Positions 49,956 through 58,677 of a stretch of 64,000 nucleotides of DNA are shown here, piece by piece. The DNA is taken from assembly GCF_019801215.1 (NCBI RefSeq), contig NZ_JAHVJO010000004.1:62001-126000 (forward strand). The letters run 5' to 3'. How positions within the stretch are numbered: position 1 is the first letter of the stretch; the number at the start of each line of letters is the position of its first letter. The notes beneath the pieces are model-generated. The model was not told the DNA's origin and did not search any database. It saw only the letters and a list, made by a program, of their open reading frames with translations. The position numbers and the translations under genes were made by a program. Source of the DNA: Fictibacillus nanhaiensis (lineage in GTDB: Bacteria > Bacillota > Bacilli > Bacillales > Fictibacillaceae).

Positions 49956-51281
49956 TTATTTTCCTGCCGCTCTTACCGCTTCATATGCATTCACATACCC
50001 TGCTCCAACTTCATGAAGCTTGTAGCTTGGCATTGGATCAGCAGTGGATTCGAGCTTTTGAAGAACTTGGTCTGGTGTCAAGTTCGGATTAGCCTCAAGC
50101 ATTAATGCCGCTACCCCTGAAATGTGAGGAGTTGCCATACTTGTTCCGCTTGCCGTTGTGTAGTTCGCCAAATGTTCTGGTGCAATATATTCTGTATCAC
50201 TTAACGTTCCAAGTGTGTTCATCACAACACCTGTTTTTGATTTTGTAGAAACGATGTCCACTCCTGGCGCTGTAATGTCTGGGTGTAACAGATTATCTCC
50301 TTCAACTCCTCGAGATGAGAAGCTAGCTAGTTTCTTGTCCTTTGTGCCAGCTGCAACTGAAATGACCCAAGGTGCTGCTGAATAAGGGTTTAACGTATTG
50401 TCGCCAGGCCCTTCGTTACCTGCTGCAAACGCGACAACCATACCAGCATCATGCGCTTCTTTACTTGCTACGTTGATTGGGTCCTTTGCAGAATAATCAC
50501 CGCTAGTTCCCCAGCTGTTTGAGATGACATTGATTCCGTATTCCTGTTGATTTTCTAAAACATAGTTAAATGCTTCAAGTGCCCAAAAAATGTTGATTCC
50601 CTCACCTGTTCCTAGACCAACAAGTTTGGCGTCAGGGGCAACGCCTGTATATAATCCTTCACTCGCTGTTCCAAGTCCTGCGATCGTTCCCGCCACATGT
50701 GTTCCATGACCGGAAGAAGTGTCCGTGTTTGCAACATTTTCAAGATAGAGTGGCTGGTTTGAGAAAAAGTCCCCAAGTAAAAACTTTACGTTCTGCACCA
50801 CTTTTTCTTCCCCAAACGGAAGATCAGGATGAGTGGCATCAATGCCGCTATCGATAACAGCGACGGTTGTTCCTTTTCCTGTATAGCCTAATTCATTCCA
50901 AACTCTCTCAGCCCCAATCAACTTGCGGCTTTCCTTCATCAAGTAGTCCAGCTTCTTATTGTGGTAAACAGAAACCACATCCAAACTGCTTGTTAATAGT
51001 GACGTCACTTCAAGTTTTGTCCCTTTAACGGCTACCATTGGCAGCTTGCTGAACGTTTTCGTCTCTAATCCTAAATTCTTTAATGCTGCCACATCAGATG
51101 AACTTGGCAGGGAGTCATATGTGACAACCGCTTCAACTAGTGTGTTGGATGTAAGATCTCCAAGTACTTTTGTGAGCTGTTTGTCCACTTCTATACCTTC
51201 AACGGCTTTTGCACCTTGCTGTGGTAAGAAAAAGGCAGCAGCTAACATAACTGCTAAACTCATGGATAGTATTTTTCTCAT
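49956..51281 (-). CDS. Secreted subtilisin-like serine protease (S8)
   Basis: 441 residues. Signal peptide [20 protein letters not shown], a propeptide region (about 30-110, inhibitor I9-like: [37 protein letters not shown]), then the catalytic domain with Asp in [16 protein letters not shown] near 143, His in [13 protein letters not shown] near 191 and Ser in [19 protein letters not shown] near 378. Ends soon after the domain, so no anchor. It lies between dgkB and rlmD, genes that are neighbours in Bacillus subtilis, so it may be a later insertion. It would degrade proteins outside the cell. Confidence 0.93.
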   Translation of the reverse strand: MRKILSMSLAVMLAAAFFLPQQGAKAVEGIEVDKQLTKVLGDLTSNTLVEAVVTYDSLPSSSDVAALKNLGLETKTFSKLPMVAVKGTKLEVTSLLTSSLDVVSVYHNKKLDYLMKESRKLIGAERVWNELGYTGKGTTVAVIDSGIDATHPDLPFGEEKVVQNVKFLLGDFFSNQPLYLENVANTDTSSGHGTHVAGTIAGLGTASEGLYTGVAPDAKLVGLGTGEGINIFWALEAFNYVLENQQEYGINVISNSWGTSGDYSAKDPINVASKEAHDAGMVVAFAAGNEGPGDNTLNPYSAAPWVISVAAGTKDKKLASFSSRGVEGDNLLHPDITAPGVDIVSTKSKTGVVMNTLGTLSDTEYIAPEHLANYTTASGTSMATPHISGVAALMLEANPNLTPDQVLQKLESTADPMPSYKLHEVGAGYVNAYEAVRAAGK

Positions 51282-51408
51282 CGTTATACCTCCGCTTCCT
51301 ATTTTTGTGTATTGTTTTAATTTTCTAACAAAATGAATGAAGCTTCAATCATGCAAAGGGATAAAAACAAGTACTGTGAATGGCCTATGGTAGTATAACG
51401 ATTTCGAC

Positions 51409-51442
51409 AAAAAAAAAGCCTAGTCCGCATATTGGACTAGGT
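51409..51442 (-). terminator. Terminator after dgkB
   Basis: GACCTAGTCCAATATGCGGA then CTAGGCTTTTTTTTT on the minus strand; 8-bp GC-rich stem. Confidence 0.9.
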
Positions 51443-51457
51443 CATATGTCTTGCTAT

Positions 51458-52366
51458 TTAACTTGGTTTGATTCTTTCTTTTGGTACGAGCAGCTCAAAA
51501 TGGTGGTGCAGGTTTTCGAATTCACCCGGCAGTATACCGCCTAGTTCTCCGTCAAGATTAATCTGCATCTTCTCGCGAGGTGTTACTTTTACGCGTTTTG
51601 CTTTTTTGTAGATTACGTGATCGTCATGAATGTGTTCACCGCGAATCGCAAGCGAAGCAATACGGACAAACTCTGCAAGATTCGTTTTCTTTAAAATGAT
51701 GACATCAAAAAGACCATCGTGGAACTCAGAAGATGGTGCCAGCTTTTCAAAACCACCTACAGAATTCGTGTTTGCTACTAAAAACAGCATGATTTCGCCT
51801 TCGTATTTCTCTTTGTCATCAAATTCGATCTCTACATATGTCGGGCGGATCGATGGCAGCATCTCAATTCCTTTAAGGAAATAAGCAAGCTGTCCAATCA
51901 TCGTTTTGAGCTTGCTTGGGACTTCATATGTAAGCTCTGTTATACGTCCGCCGCCAGCTATGTTAATGAAGAACTTTTCGTTTACTTTACCGATATCCAC
52001 TGGCATATGAACGCCGCCGCAAAGCACATCGCATGAACCTTCAATTGTACGTGGCACTCCTACCGCACGGGCAAAATCGTTCGTCGTTCCTGCAGGAATA
52101 ATCCCTAGCATCGGACGACTCTCTAATCCTGCAAGTCCGTTTACGACCTCATAAATGGTCCCGTCTCCACCAGCTGCTATTACAAGGTCAAAACCTCTCT
52201 CTCCAGCTTGGCGTGCCGCACGTGTAGCGCACCCCTCTTCAGGAGTCGTCGCGTGACACGATGTTTCGTACCCTGCGTTCTCTAGTCTGTCCAGTATATA
52301 GGGAAGCTGCTTTTTTACCGTTTCTCTTCCTGAACTCGGATTATATATAAGTCTAGCTCGTTTCAT
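51458..52366 (-). CDS. dgkB: Diacylglycerol kinase DgkB
   Basis: About 302 residues with the lipid-kinase fold: RLIYNPSSGRETVK at the N-terminus, FDLVIAAGGDGTIYEVVNGLAGL near 59-81 (GGDGT ATP-binding motif), LGIIPAGTTNDFARAVGVPR near 89-108, and EFHDGLFDVIIL near 216. It phosphorylates diacylglycerol released by lipoteichoic-acid synthesis back to phosphatidic acid. ATG 52366 is preferred (AAGGTGAAACA upstream); a longer ATG at 52384 also fits. Neighbour of gatCAB and rlmD in Bacillus, here separated from both by other genes. Confidence 0.93.
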   Translation of the reverse strand: MKRARLIYNPSSGRETVKKQLPYILDRLENAGYETSCHATTPEEGCATRAARQAGERGFDLVIAAGGDGTIYEVVNGLAGLESRPMLGIIPAGTTNDFARAVGVPRTIEGSCDVLCGGVHMPVDIGKVNEKFFINIAGGGRITELTYEVPSKLKTMIGQLAYFLKGIEMLPSIRPTYVEIEFDDKEKYEGEIMLFLVANTNSVGGFEKLAPSSEFHDGLFDVIILKKTNLAEFVRIASLAIRGEHIHDDHVIYKKAKRVKVTPREKMQINLDGELGGILPGEFENLHHHFELLVPKERIKPS

Positions 52367-52433
52367 TTGTTTCACCTTCGTCATTTGACTTCTCTTAAAA
52401 GTTTTAACATGAATCGCCCTCTGTATAACTATA

Positions 52434-52461
52434 AAAAACAGCCCGTTACATGGACTGCTTC
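52434..52461 (-). terminator. Possible hairpin in the dgkB leader
   Basis: AGCAGTCCATGTAACGGGCTGT then TTTTTTA-like sequence on the minus strand, within the leader of dgkB. Could be an attenuator or the end of an unseen small transcript. Confidence 0.35.
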
Positions 52462-52550
52462 GGTCGATTCCTTCTTATATATTATAGTGATTCAAGCATT
52501 AAAAAGCAAAGCGGTAACTGCAGCAGACATGTGTTTAAATTGTGTCTAAA

Positions 52551-52587
52551 TTGAAGGGGGTCTGTCCCGGGGACAGACCCCCTTCAA
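52551..52587. repeat. Intergenic copy of the GC-rich palindromic element
   Basis: TTGAAGGGGGTCTGTCC, 3-nt loop CGG, then the exact 17-nt complement GGACAGACCCCCTTCAA. The core is the same as the element in recQ (14107-14131), but the arms are longer and perfect. It lies between dgkB and the GNAT gene, with no T-run, so it is not an ordinary terminator. Confidence 0.9.
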
Positions 52588-52666
52588 TTCTCAAACAATT
52601 CACAACGAAAAAATAAAGGAGTTTTATGTCTGTTTATGGAATTTTCCAATGTGAGGAGTGTGTTAC

Positions 52667-53158
52667 ATGGAGAAAACGACAATGGAAATTTCATTATCAA
52701 CACCAGCAGATTATGAGGGTCTTGTTGAAATTGATCATCTTGTCTGGAATATAGAAACAACACCAGCACCTGACATTCGCTGGGATTCACCAGAGGCATA
52801 CGGCAGAAAGTTTCCTGCTGGCACACAAATTGTGGCGCGCTGTAACGGGAAAGTATGCGGGTACATTTTTTACCAAGATGTGATTCCCGTCCCCTCCAAT
52901 CAGCATGTAGCAGATGTAGCGATGGCCGTTCACCCTGACTTTCATAGACAGAACATCGGTTCAGAACTGATGCGTGCAGTTGAGCAGCTCGCACGCGACA
53001 ACGGAAAAACAAAGCTTTCTCTTCGCGTGCTATCTACAAATAAAAAAGCCATTCTGTTTTACAAAAAATGCGGGTTTGTAGAACAAGGACGACTCGTTAA
53101 AGAGTTTTGCTTAAACGGCCGTTATGTGGATGACCTGCTACTTTATAAGCATATCTGA
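52667..53158 (+). CDS. GNAT-family N-acetyltransferase
   Basis: 163 residues. Acetyl-CoA motif VAMAVHPDFHRQNIGSELMRAVEQLA near 87-112 (R-Q-N-I-G-S in the Q/R-x-x-G-x-G/A position), followed by ILFYKKCGFVEQGRLVKEF near 129. Start is ATG 52667, 8 nt after GAGGAG; the longer frame overlaps that site. Substrate unknown. The upstream leader carries the long palindrome. Confidence 0.8.
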   Translation: MEKTTMEISLSTPADYEGLVEIDHLVWNIETTPAPDIRWDSPEAYGRKFPAGTQIVARCNGKVCGYIFYQDVIPVPSNQHVADVAMAVHPDFHRQNIGSELMRAVEQLARDNGKTKLSLRVLSTNKKAILFYKKCGFVEQGRLVKEFCLNGRYVDDLLLYKHI

Positions 53159-53212
53159 AAACTAACTTCATAGGTTTACTACAGCACTATAAATCTTTAG
53201 GAGGTGTTTGTC

Positions 53213-53428
53213 ATGATTTGGCTTATTCTTTTTTCACCAGTCGCTGCAGCACTCTTGCTTTTCGTTTTCATAAACTGGAGAACAAAGCGAAAGTATCGAA
53301 AATACAATCTGAAATATAACCAAGATCAAAATCTCAGTGATAACAATAAGATTAACCAGGCAGCTGCTTGGACAAACGCAGCACGACATAACCATCATTC
53401 CGGTGGGGGAGGCGGCGGTGGATCTTAA
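53213..53428 (+). CDS. Small membrane-anchored protein with glycine-rich tail
   Basis: 71 residues from ATG 53213 after AGGAGGTG (7 nt). One N-terminal membrane helix (MIWLILFSPVAAALLLFVFI), a basic juxtamembrane stretch (RTKRKYRKYN) and a C-terminal tail HHSGGGGGGGS. No family recognised. The tail is extreme for a small Bacillus membrane protein and may be exposed in the cytoplasm. Lies between the GNAT gene and another small gene on the same strand. Confidence 0.5.
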   Translation: MIWLILFSPVAAALLLFVFINWRTKRKYRKYNLKYNQDQNLSDNNKINQAAAWTNAARHNHHSGGGGGGGS

Positions 53429-53488
53429 CGGACGGGATAAGATTTAACCCCGTCTTTTTTTCGCTTTAAATAATCGCTGGAGGCAAAC

Positions 53489-53680
53489 ATGTCGAACAAA
53501 ATAAGCTTATCGGGAAGTGTCATCTTGTCTGACACGTCCAAGTTTGAAGAACTTTTTCTAAAAGAAACAACCCATATTGAGATCGGAGAATTTGAGAACG
53601 AAAACGCCTTTCACCATTTTTTACACCTGCTTAAAGCCAGTGATAAAAACTTTGGTTTGCATTCACCTCTTCTTGTTTAA
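53489..53680 (+). CDS. Small hypothetical protein
   Basis: 63 residues (MSNKISLSGSVILSDTSKFEELFLK ...), no membrane segment, His/Phe-rich middle (NAFHHFLHLL). GGAGG precedes ATG 53489 and a terminator follows at 53.7 kb, supporting real expression, but no family or function was recognised. Confidence 0.45.
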   Translation: MSNKISLSGSVILSDTSKFEELFLKETTHIEIGEFENENAFHHFLHLLKASDKNFGLHSPLLV

Positions 53681-53719
53681 GAATAATATTCTAACAATAG
53701 AATAGCTCATAGAATAAGG

Positions 53720-53750
53720 ACTGCTGGAAAATCCAGCGGTTTTTTTATTT
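53720..53750 (+). terminator. Terminator before the peptide ABC operon
   Basis: CTGCTGGAAAATCCAGCGG followed by TTTTTTTA on the plus strand, ending the small-gene unit upstream. Confidence 0.85.
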
Positions 53751-53824
53751 CAAAAATATGTCAAATGAGTTACAATTGTTTCAATACTGAATATTCCGAT
53801 TTTATTATTGAATTGAGGTGTAGT

Positions 53825-54646
53825 ATGAATTTTTCGTTTCACAGTTATTTAAAACGGCTTAGATCTACAGTGATAGGGATTTTAATCATAAGTGTTCTTC
53901 CTGCTCTTTTCTTCGGTATTAATACGAAGCTCGAACAAAAGGTATGGCAATATTCCATCAACGGAATCATGTATGATGTGTTTCCTGATGTTTTTGACAG
54001 ATACATGTACTCCATGACCATCTTTTTTTCAGCTCTCCTAACAGGCTTACTAGCTGCCTTAGTTCTTACCTTCATTACAACATTGCTTCCAAAATTTTTG
54101 CAGCGTGTCATTTATGGTGTTCTAACGTTATTAGAGTCTTTGCCTGATCTCTTTATTGTTGTCGTTCTACAAGTATCCGTCATTTACATTTATAAAGCGA
54201 CGGGAATTCTAGTCGCGAACGTTTCTAATGTCTACAACAATCCTATCTATTTACTTCCGATCCTTACGCTAGCCGTATTGCCGACCATTCAATTGTTTAA
54301 GATTACTCTCTTGCTAATGAAGGAAGAACAGCACAAGCCTTATGTTACGGTTGCAAGAGCGATGGGTCTGGGCAGGCTTTATATCACATTAAAACACGTA
54401 TTCCGAAACATTCTTACAAGTCTTTTTCAATATTATAAGACGATATTTGTTTTCATGCTGTCCAATCTGTTTATTGTCGAATATGTGTTTAATTTAAACG
54501 GGGTTATGTTCTTATTGCTCAATACTCAGGGAGCTGCCTTTCTAGTAACGGCACTTATAATAGCCCTCCCGTTTTCTGTTCTATTTGAGATCGCTGAAAA
54601 TAATACTGCTTCGGTAGATGAACGAAAGGAGGAAGATGCTGCGTGA
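53825..54646 (+). CDS. Peptide/nickel-type ABC transporter permease (DppB-like)
   Basis: About 273 residues starting MNFSFHSYLKRLRS at ATG 53825, after GAGGTGTAGT; the longer frame from 53765 lacks a site. Six membrane helices; the conserved EAA-type loop is KPYVTVARAMGLGRLYITLKHVFRNILTSL near 177-205. It differs from standard DppB by a shortened N-terminal region. First gene of a four-gene operon with no binding protein. Confidence 0.8.
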   Translation: MNFSFHSYLKRLRSTVIGILIISVLPALFFGINTKLEQKVWQYSINGIMYDVFPDVFDRYMYSMTIFFSALLTGLLAALVLTFITTLLPKFLQRVIYGVLTLLESLPDLFIVVVLQVSVIYIYKATGILVANVSNVYNNPIYLLPILTLAVLPTIQLFKITLLLMKEEQHKPYVTVARAMGLGRLYITLKHVFRNILTSLFQYYKTIFVFMLSNLFIVEYVFNLNGVMFLLLNTQGAAFLVTALIIALPFSVLFEIAENNTASVDERKEEDAA

Positions 54647-55578
54647 TCATAAAGTTAATGAAACAGCCTCAATTTGTCATAGGAATGCTCTTTATAGCCT
54701 GTTTATTAATCTTTAGTTTTTATTGGCCGAGTCTTCTCGATGTGAATAAAAAAGAATCTCTCAAACTATTAGACTTTTTATATGATAAGGATGGCAAAGT
54801 TATTGGCGCAGCTCCTTTCCCTCCATCAGAAATTCCTCCCTTTGGAACAGATTTGGCAGGAAAACAGCTTTTTTATCAGGTCATTGATGGAGCTAAATAT
54901 ACTATTATTATCGCGATCGTAATCGCTTTTTTCCGAATTCTTTTTTCAGTTGGCATCACACTATTAAACCCTAAATCTAACTTCTCCTATTTAAACGATA
55001 TTGTTCAAGCAACGCTTTACATTCCAACAGCAATTTTGGCCTATCTGTTTATGAATGCCCTATTAGTGAAAAGTGAATTGGATTCTATGAGTTTTTCGAA
55101 ATTGATTGTGCTTCAAGCCCTTATTTTAATTGGTATTGGAGTACCTCCCTTGATCTCCACTTTTTCACGAGAAATCAAAACCATTCTTAACAGAGATTAT
55201 ATAATTAATACTTTTGCTTTAGGTTCTAAAAAGTCTTATGTGTATTTCAAGCATGTTCTTCCTGAGCTATCGACTAAATTATTTCTTCTCTTTGCTCAAC
55301 AAGTCATTCAATCCTTAATACTGCTTGCCCATTTGGGTGTTTTGACCATATTTATTGGTGGTTCAAGAACCCTTATGCTGGGAGACTTCTTAGATCCAAT
55401 GCCTTATAATATTCCGCTAGCTGGCGAATGGGCTGGTATTATCGGCATGTCATTCAGCAAATTACAAGCGGCACCTTGGGTTATTTTAACCCCTCTTTCG
55501 TTCTTTGCCATAACCATATTCGCCCTTAACTTAATGGTTCAAGGAATACAAAATTGCTTAGAAACAAATAAAACGTAG
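54643..55578 (+). CDS. Peptide/nickel-type ABC transporter permease (DppC-like)
   Basis: 311 residues. Membrane helix at 11-30, then a periplasmic-type loop with the DppC motif PPFGTDLAGKQLFYQVIDGAKYTIIIAI near 67-93, four to five more helices and the EAA-like loop YIINTFALGSKKSYVYFKHVLPELSTKL near 186-213. GTG start overlaps the DppB-like stop by 4 bp and follows GGAGG at 10 nt. It forms the channel with the preceding protein. Confidence 0.8.
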   Translation: MIIKLMKQPQFVIGMLFIACLLIFSFYWPSLLDVNKKESLKLLDFLYDKDGKVIGAAPFPPSEIPPFGTDLAGKQLFYQVIDGAKYTIIIAIVIAFFRILFSVGITLLNPKSNFSYLNDIVQATLYIPTAILAYLFMNALLVKSELDSMSFSKLIVLQALILIGIGVPPLISTFSREIKTILNRDYIINTFALGSKKSYVYFKHVLPELSTKLFLLFAQQVIQSLILLAHLGVLTIFIGGSRTLMLGDFLDPMPYNIPLAGEWAGIIGMSFSKLQAAPWVILTPLSFFAITIFALNLMVQGIQNCLETNKT

Positions 55579-55597
55579 GGAAAGGTGGGTGTGTAAA

Positions 55598-56578
55598 ATG
55601 AACCAAAGTATTTTACATATTAAAGATTTAAGAGTTTCTTTCAATCAGCATAAAGATAAAATGAACGCCGTTACAGATGTTAGTCTCCAGATTGATAAAG
55701 GACAGACCGTAGCGCTTATCGGTGAGTCAGGTTCAGGGAAAAGCATCACCTCCCTTTCTGTATTAAAGCTGTTGCCTTCTAACGGTAAGATTGAAAAAGG
55801 AACAATAACCTTTAACGGAAAAGATCTAATCCAACAATCGGAAACCAATATGAGAAAAATTAGAGGAAACGAAATCTCAATGATTTTTCAGGATGCCATC
55901 GCCTCTCTCAACCCTAATATGAAAGTCGGCGTACAGATTACAGAAGGACTTAAATATCATAAGCTGGTTCCAAAATCCGACTTGAAACAAGAGGCTCTTC
56001 AATTGCTCGAACAGGTTGGTTTTAAAAATCCTTCACATGTTTATAGCCAATACCCCAGTCAGCTTTCAGGTGGTATGAAGCAGCGAATACTTATTGCCAT
56101 GGCGATCTCATGCAAGCCCCAGCTCATTATTGCTGACGAACCAACGACTTCACTTGATGTTACGATCCAAAGACAAGTACTTGATTTAATTGATCAGTAT
56201 AAAACGGATAGAGATGCTTCTGTTTTGTTGATTACACACGATTTTGGGGTTGTTGCAGAGTATGCTGACTGGGTATACGTCATGTTAGGCGGACATATTG
56301 TGGAATCAGCCGACGTTTTTACAATTTTTAAAAATCCTGTACATCCCTATACAAAAGCTTTAATTGGAAGCATTCCGAATCCAGAAAACGGACAGGAGCG
56401 TCTAAAAAGCATTAAGGATTATACCTTTGAAAATGTCGGCTATGAGGGACGAAGATTTGCACCAGAAACGTATTCTTATGAAAGCAAAGCTTTTAATGCC
56501 CCTTCTTCACTGTTTGAGGTTGAGCCGCTCCACTATGTTCGTTTTTTTAACGAAAGGGAGGTTATTAGCCTTGGATAG
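55598..56578 (+). CDS. Peptide ABC transporter ATP-binding protein (DppD/OppD-like)
   Basis: About 326 residues. Walker A GESGSGKS near 42, Q-loop FQDAIASLNP near 96, signature LSGGMKQR near 153, Walker B IIADEPTTSLD near 172-182, H-loop LLITHDFG near 208, and the oligopeptide-type C-terminal PYTKALIGSIPNPENGQERL near 253-272. ATG 55598 follows AAAGGTGG. The extreme C-terminus lacks the Cys cluster of many OppD proteins. Confidence 0.9.
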   Translation: MNQSILHIKDLRVSFNQHKDKMNAVTDVSLQIDKGQTVALIGESGSGKSITSLSVLKLLPSNGKIEKGTITFNGKDLIQQSETNMRKIRGNEISMIFQDAIASLNPNMKVGVQITEGLKYHKLVPKSDLKQEALQLLEQVGFKNPSHVYSQYPSQLSGGMKQRILIAMAISCKPQLIIADEPTTSLDVTIQRQVLDLIDQYKTDRDASVLLITHDFGVVAEYADWVYVMLGGHIVESADVFTIFKNPVHPYTKALIGSIPNPENGQERLKSIKDYTFENVGYEGRRFAPETYSYESKAFNAPSSLFEVEPLHYVRFFNEREVISLG

Positions 56579-57506
56579 TCCATTAGTAAGGGTACAGAAC
56601 TTGTCAAAATACTTTTCAGACAGCACCGGTGTCCAAAAGGCTCTTGACGGTGTTTCTCTAGATATACAGAGGGGCGAAACGCTAGGTATTGTTGGAGAGT
56701 CAGGTTCGGGTAAAACAACTCTTGGACGAACCATTATGAGATTGTACCAGCCTGAGCATGGAAACATATGGTTTGATGACAAGGAGATCACAAAACTGAA
56801 TCAAAAAAAGCTAAGACCCTTTAGAAGAGAAATTCAAATGATCTTTCAAAATCCATACGAATCCTTAAGTCCTCGTCTAACCGTTGGGGAAATCCTTGAA
56901 GAACCTTTATACATTCAAAAAATGGGGAACAAGAAGGAACGAATGCATAAAGCACTGAGTATGCTTGAAAAAGTCGGTCTTCCACGGACTTCTTACGAGA
57001 AGAAGATTCACGAATTTTCGGGCGGTCAGCGTCAACGGATTGGGATTGCCCGTGCCTTAATACTTGAACCAAAGTTTATTATAGCGGATGAACCTGTTTC
57101 TGCACTTGATGTTTCCGTCCAGGCACAAGTGTTAAATCTATTAAAAGATTTGCAGAGTGAACTTAACCTTACTTACCTGTTTATCTCACATGACTTAAGT
57201 GTTGTTCATTATATGAGTGACCGGGTGGCGGTTATGTATTTGGGCCATTTAATAGAATTAGCGCCAAAACATGAACTGTACCGTAACCCGATCCACCCTT
57301 ACACCAAGTCACTGTTAGCTTCTATACCTGTTGCAAATCCAGAACGGCGCAATCCATACAGAGAACCTATTATTTTGCCGGAGAAACCACTGTATCCTCC
57401 ACAGTTAGTTCACGTGGGCAATGATCATTATGTTTCTGCAAATATGATCAATATTAAAGATTTTGAGATTCAAACCAATCAAAGAGAAGTAAGCTATAAC
57501 TACTAA
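56571..57506 (+). CDS. Peptide ABC transporter ATP-binding protein (DppF/OppF-like)
   Basis: 311 residues from TTG 56571, 9 nt after AAAGGGAGG and overlapping the stop of the preceding gene by 8 bp. Walker A VGESGSGKTTLGR near 46, Q-loop FQNPYESLSPR near 94, signature FSGGQRQRIGIAR near 148, Walker B IIADEPVSALDVS near 169, and the HPYTKSLLASIPVANPERR tail near 247. It heterodimerises with the DppD-like ATPase. The true start removes a spurious 48-residue extension. Confidence 0.9.
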   Translation: MDSPLVRVQNLSKYFSDSTGVQKALDGVSLDIQRGETLGIVGESGSGKTTLGRTIMRLYQPEHGNIWFDDKEITKLNQKKLRPFRREIQMIFQNPYESLSPRLTVGEILEEPLYIQKMGNKKERMHKALSMLEKVGLPRTSYEKKIHEFSGGQRQRIGIARALILEPKFIIADEPVSALDVSVQAQVLNLLKDLQSELNLTYLFISHDLSVVHYMSDRVAVMYLGHLIELAPKHELYRNPIHPYTKSLLASIPVANPERRNPYREPIILPEKPLYPPQLVHVGNDHYVSANMINIKDFEIQTNQREVSYNY

Positions 57507-57537
57507 AAAGCTGCTGGAATCATCCAGCAGCTTTTTC
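57506..57537. terminator. Bidirectional terminator (ABC operon / VOC gene)
   Basis: AAAGCTGCTGGAATCATCCA then GCAGCTTTTTC, a 9-bp GC-rich stem flanked by A- and T-runs between convergent genes. Confidence 0.9.
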
Positions 57538-57538
57538 T

Positions 57539-57901
57539 TTATCCTTTTAACAGAAATTCATTTCCGTCCTCGTCCTTAAACTGTACAAATGTACCCCATT
57601 GCATCGTTTGGGGTTCATCTAAAAAGGAAACACCTTTTTCTTTCATCCTTTCGTAATCCCCTTGAATATCATCTGTCTCAAATACAATGGAAGGCTTTTT
57701 CTCTGCCCAGTCCTTCATCATTGCTTTTGGATAGATTACGAGATTAGTCTGCGCATCTTTAGGTCCGACTTCTAACCAAAATGAACCTGGTCCCATCGGA
57801 AATTCTGCCTTCACTTCAAACCCTACTTTTTCCGTCCAAAATGTTTTCGCAGCCTGTTGATCTTCCACATAGACGGCTACTGTTGCAATACGTTTAATCA
57901 T
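57539..57901 (-). CDS. VOC-family protein
   Basis: 120 residues: ATVAVYVEDQQAAKTFWTEKVGFEVKAEF and a second half KPSIVFETDDIQGDYERMKEKGVSFLDEPQTMQWGTFVQFKDEDGNEFLL, the standard paired modules of the glyoxalase/extradiol dioxygenase superfamily. First metal ligand His is replaced (Val in AVYV), so it may be a sensor or resistance protein rather than a metalloenzyme. Single gene. Confidence 0.7.
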   Translation of the reverse strand: MIKRIATVAVYVEDQQAAKTFWTEKVGFEVKAEFPMGPGSFWLEVGPKDAQTNLVIYPKAMMKDWAEKKPSIVFETDDIQGDYERMKEKGVSFLDEPQTMQWGTFVQFKDEDGNEFLLKG

Positions 57902-57928
57902 AAGTCACGGCTCCTTTATTTATAAAGT

Positions 57929-58489
57929 TTACTTTAATTCAATTCGTTTCAACCAAAACGCTAACGCATCCATTGGTTCTTCCCTTGTGTGTGCATAATA
58001 CAGTGTAACATCATTGGGTTTAACGTTTTCAGGAAGTATGAATGAAAAAGAAAATTGTTCATCTGTCTTTAAATCAAATATTTGCGGTTCCCACTTATTC
58101 GGAGATTCTCTCTCTACCCAATCACGAACTTCATGGTTAAGATAACTCCAGTCTGCCTCTTTGTAATCTTTCATTCTATCTCGATTAACGTTTAAAACTT
58201 TTTCATTATTTGGGACATAAAACACAAGAAAGTCAGAAGGAAAACGATAAAAATCCAGACGGTCTTTCCAAGTTCCCGTTACTTCGTATGTATTATTTTC
58301 TTTATCAACTGACACTTGCAGGGAATCTGGAGTAGTGTGGTAGCTAGATTGAAAGAAGAAATATCCGGCAAATACCGCAACAAGTATAAGAGGACTAAAA
58401 AACAAGAAAGAACGTATTCTTTTCCTTCGCCAAGACCGAATGCCTAATAATAAACTGGCTACTAACATTATAAGTAAAATAACAGACAT
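57929..58489 (-). CDS. Membrane protein of unknown function
   Basis: 186 residues starting MSVILLIMLVASLLLGIRSW at ATG 58489, 8 nt after GGGAG; the longer open frame has no site. Two membrane helices (about 3-17 and 28-44) and an extracytoplasmic domain of about 135 residues (YEVTGTWKDRLDFYRFPSDFLVFYVPNNEKVL). No recognised family. Lies downstream of gatB on the same strand, in the interval that separates gatCAB from dgkB. Confidence 0.6.
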   Translation of the reverse strand: MSVILLIMLVASLLLGIRSWRRKRIRSFLFFSPLILVAVFAGYFFFQSSYHTTPDSLQVSVDKENNTYEVTGTWKDRLDFYRFPSDFLVFYVPNNEKVLNVNRDRMKDYKEADWSYLNHEVRDWVERESPNKWEPQIFDLKTDEQFSFSFILPENVKPNDVTLYYAHTREEPMDALAFWLKRIELK

Positions 58490-58621
58490 ATAAACTACTC
58501 CCTTAAAAGTCTTGCTTGTTAATAATGCACCTATTTGAATCCACGTTTCCACGGAAAGTGAGCATCCTGAAACGGAAAACAACAACTACATCCAAAATCC
58601 ACGAAAACAGCACACATGAAA

Positions 58622-58676
58622 ATGGCTGACGCCAACTGGGCACTTTCCGTGTCCTTCTGGGTCAGCCTCATTTTTA
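58622..58676 (-). terminator. Terminator after gatB
   Basis: Minus-strand GGCTGACCC ... GGCGTCAGCC followed by ATTTTC, a few bases past the gatB stop; long loop but 7-bp GC-rich stem. Confidence 0.6.
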
Positions 58677-58677
58677 T

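Noticed and set aside
56427-56570. 48-residue N-terminal extension of the OppF-like protein
   Set aside because: It overlaps the preceding gene, has no ribosome binding site, and the TTG at 56571 is preceded by AAAGGGAGG at normal spacing.
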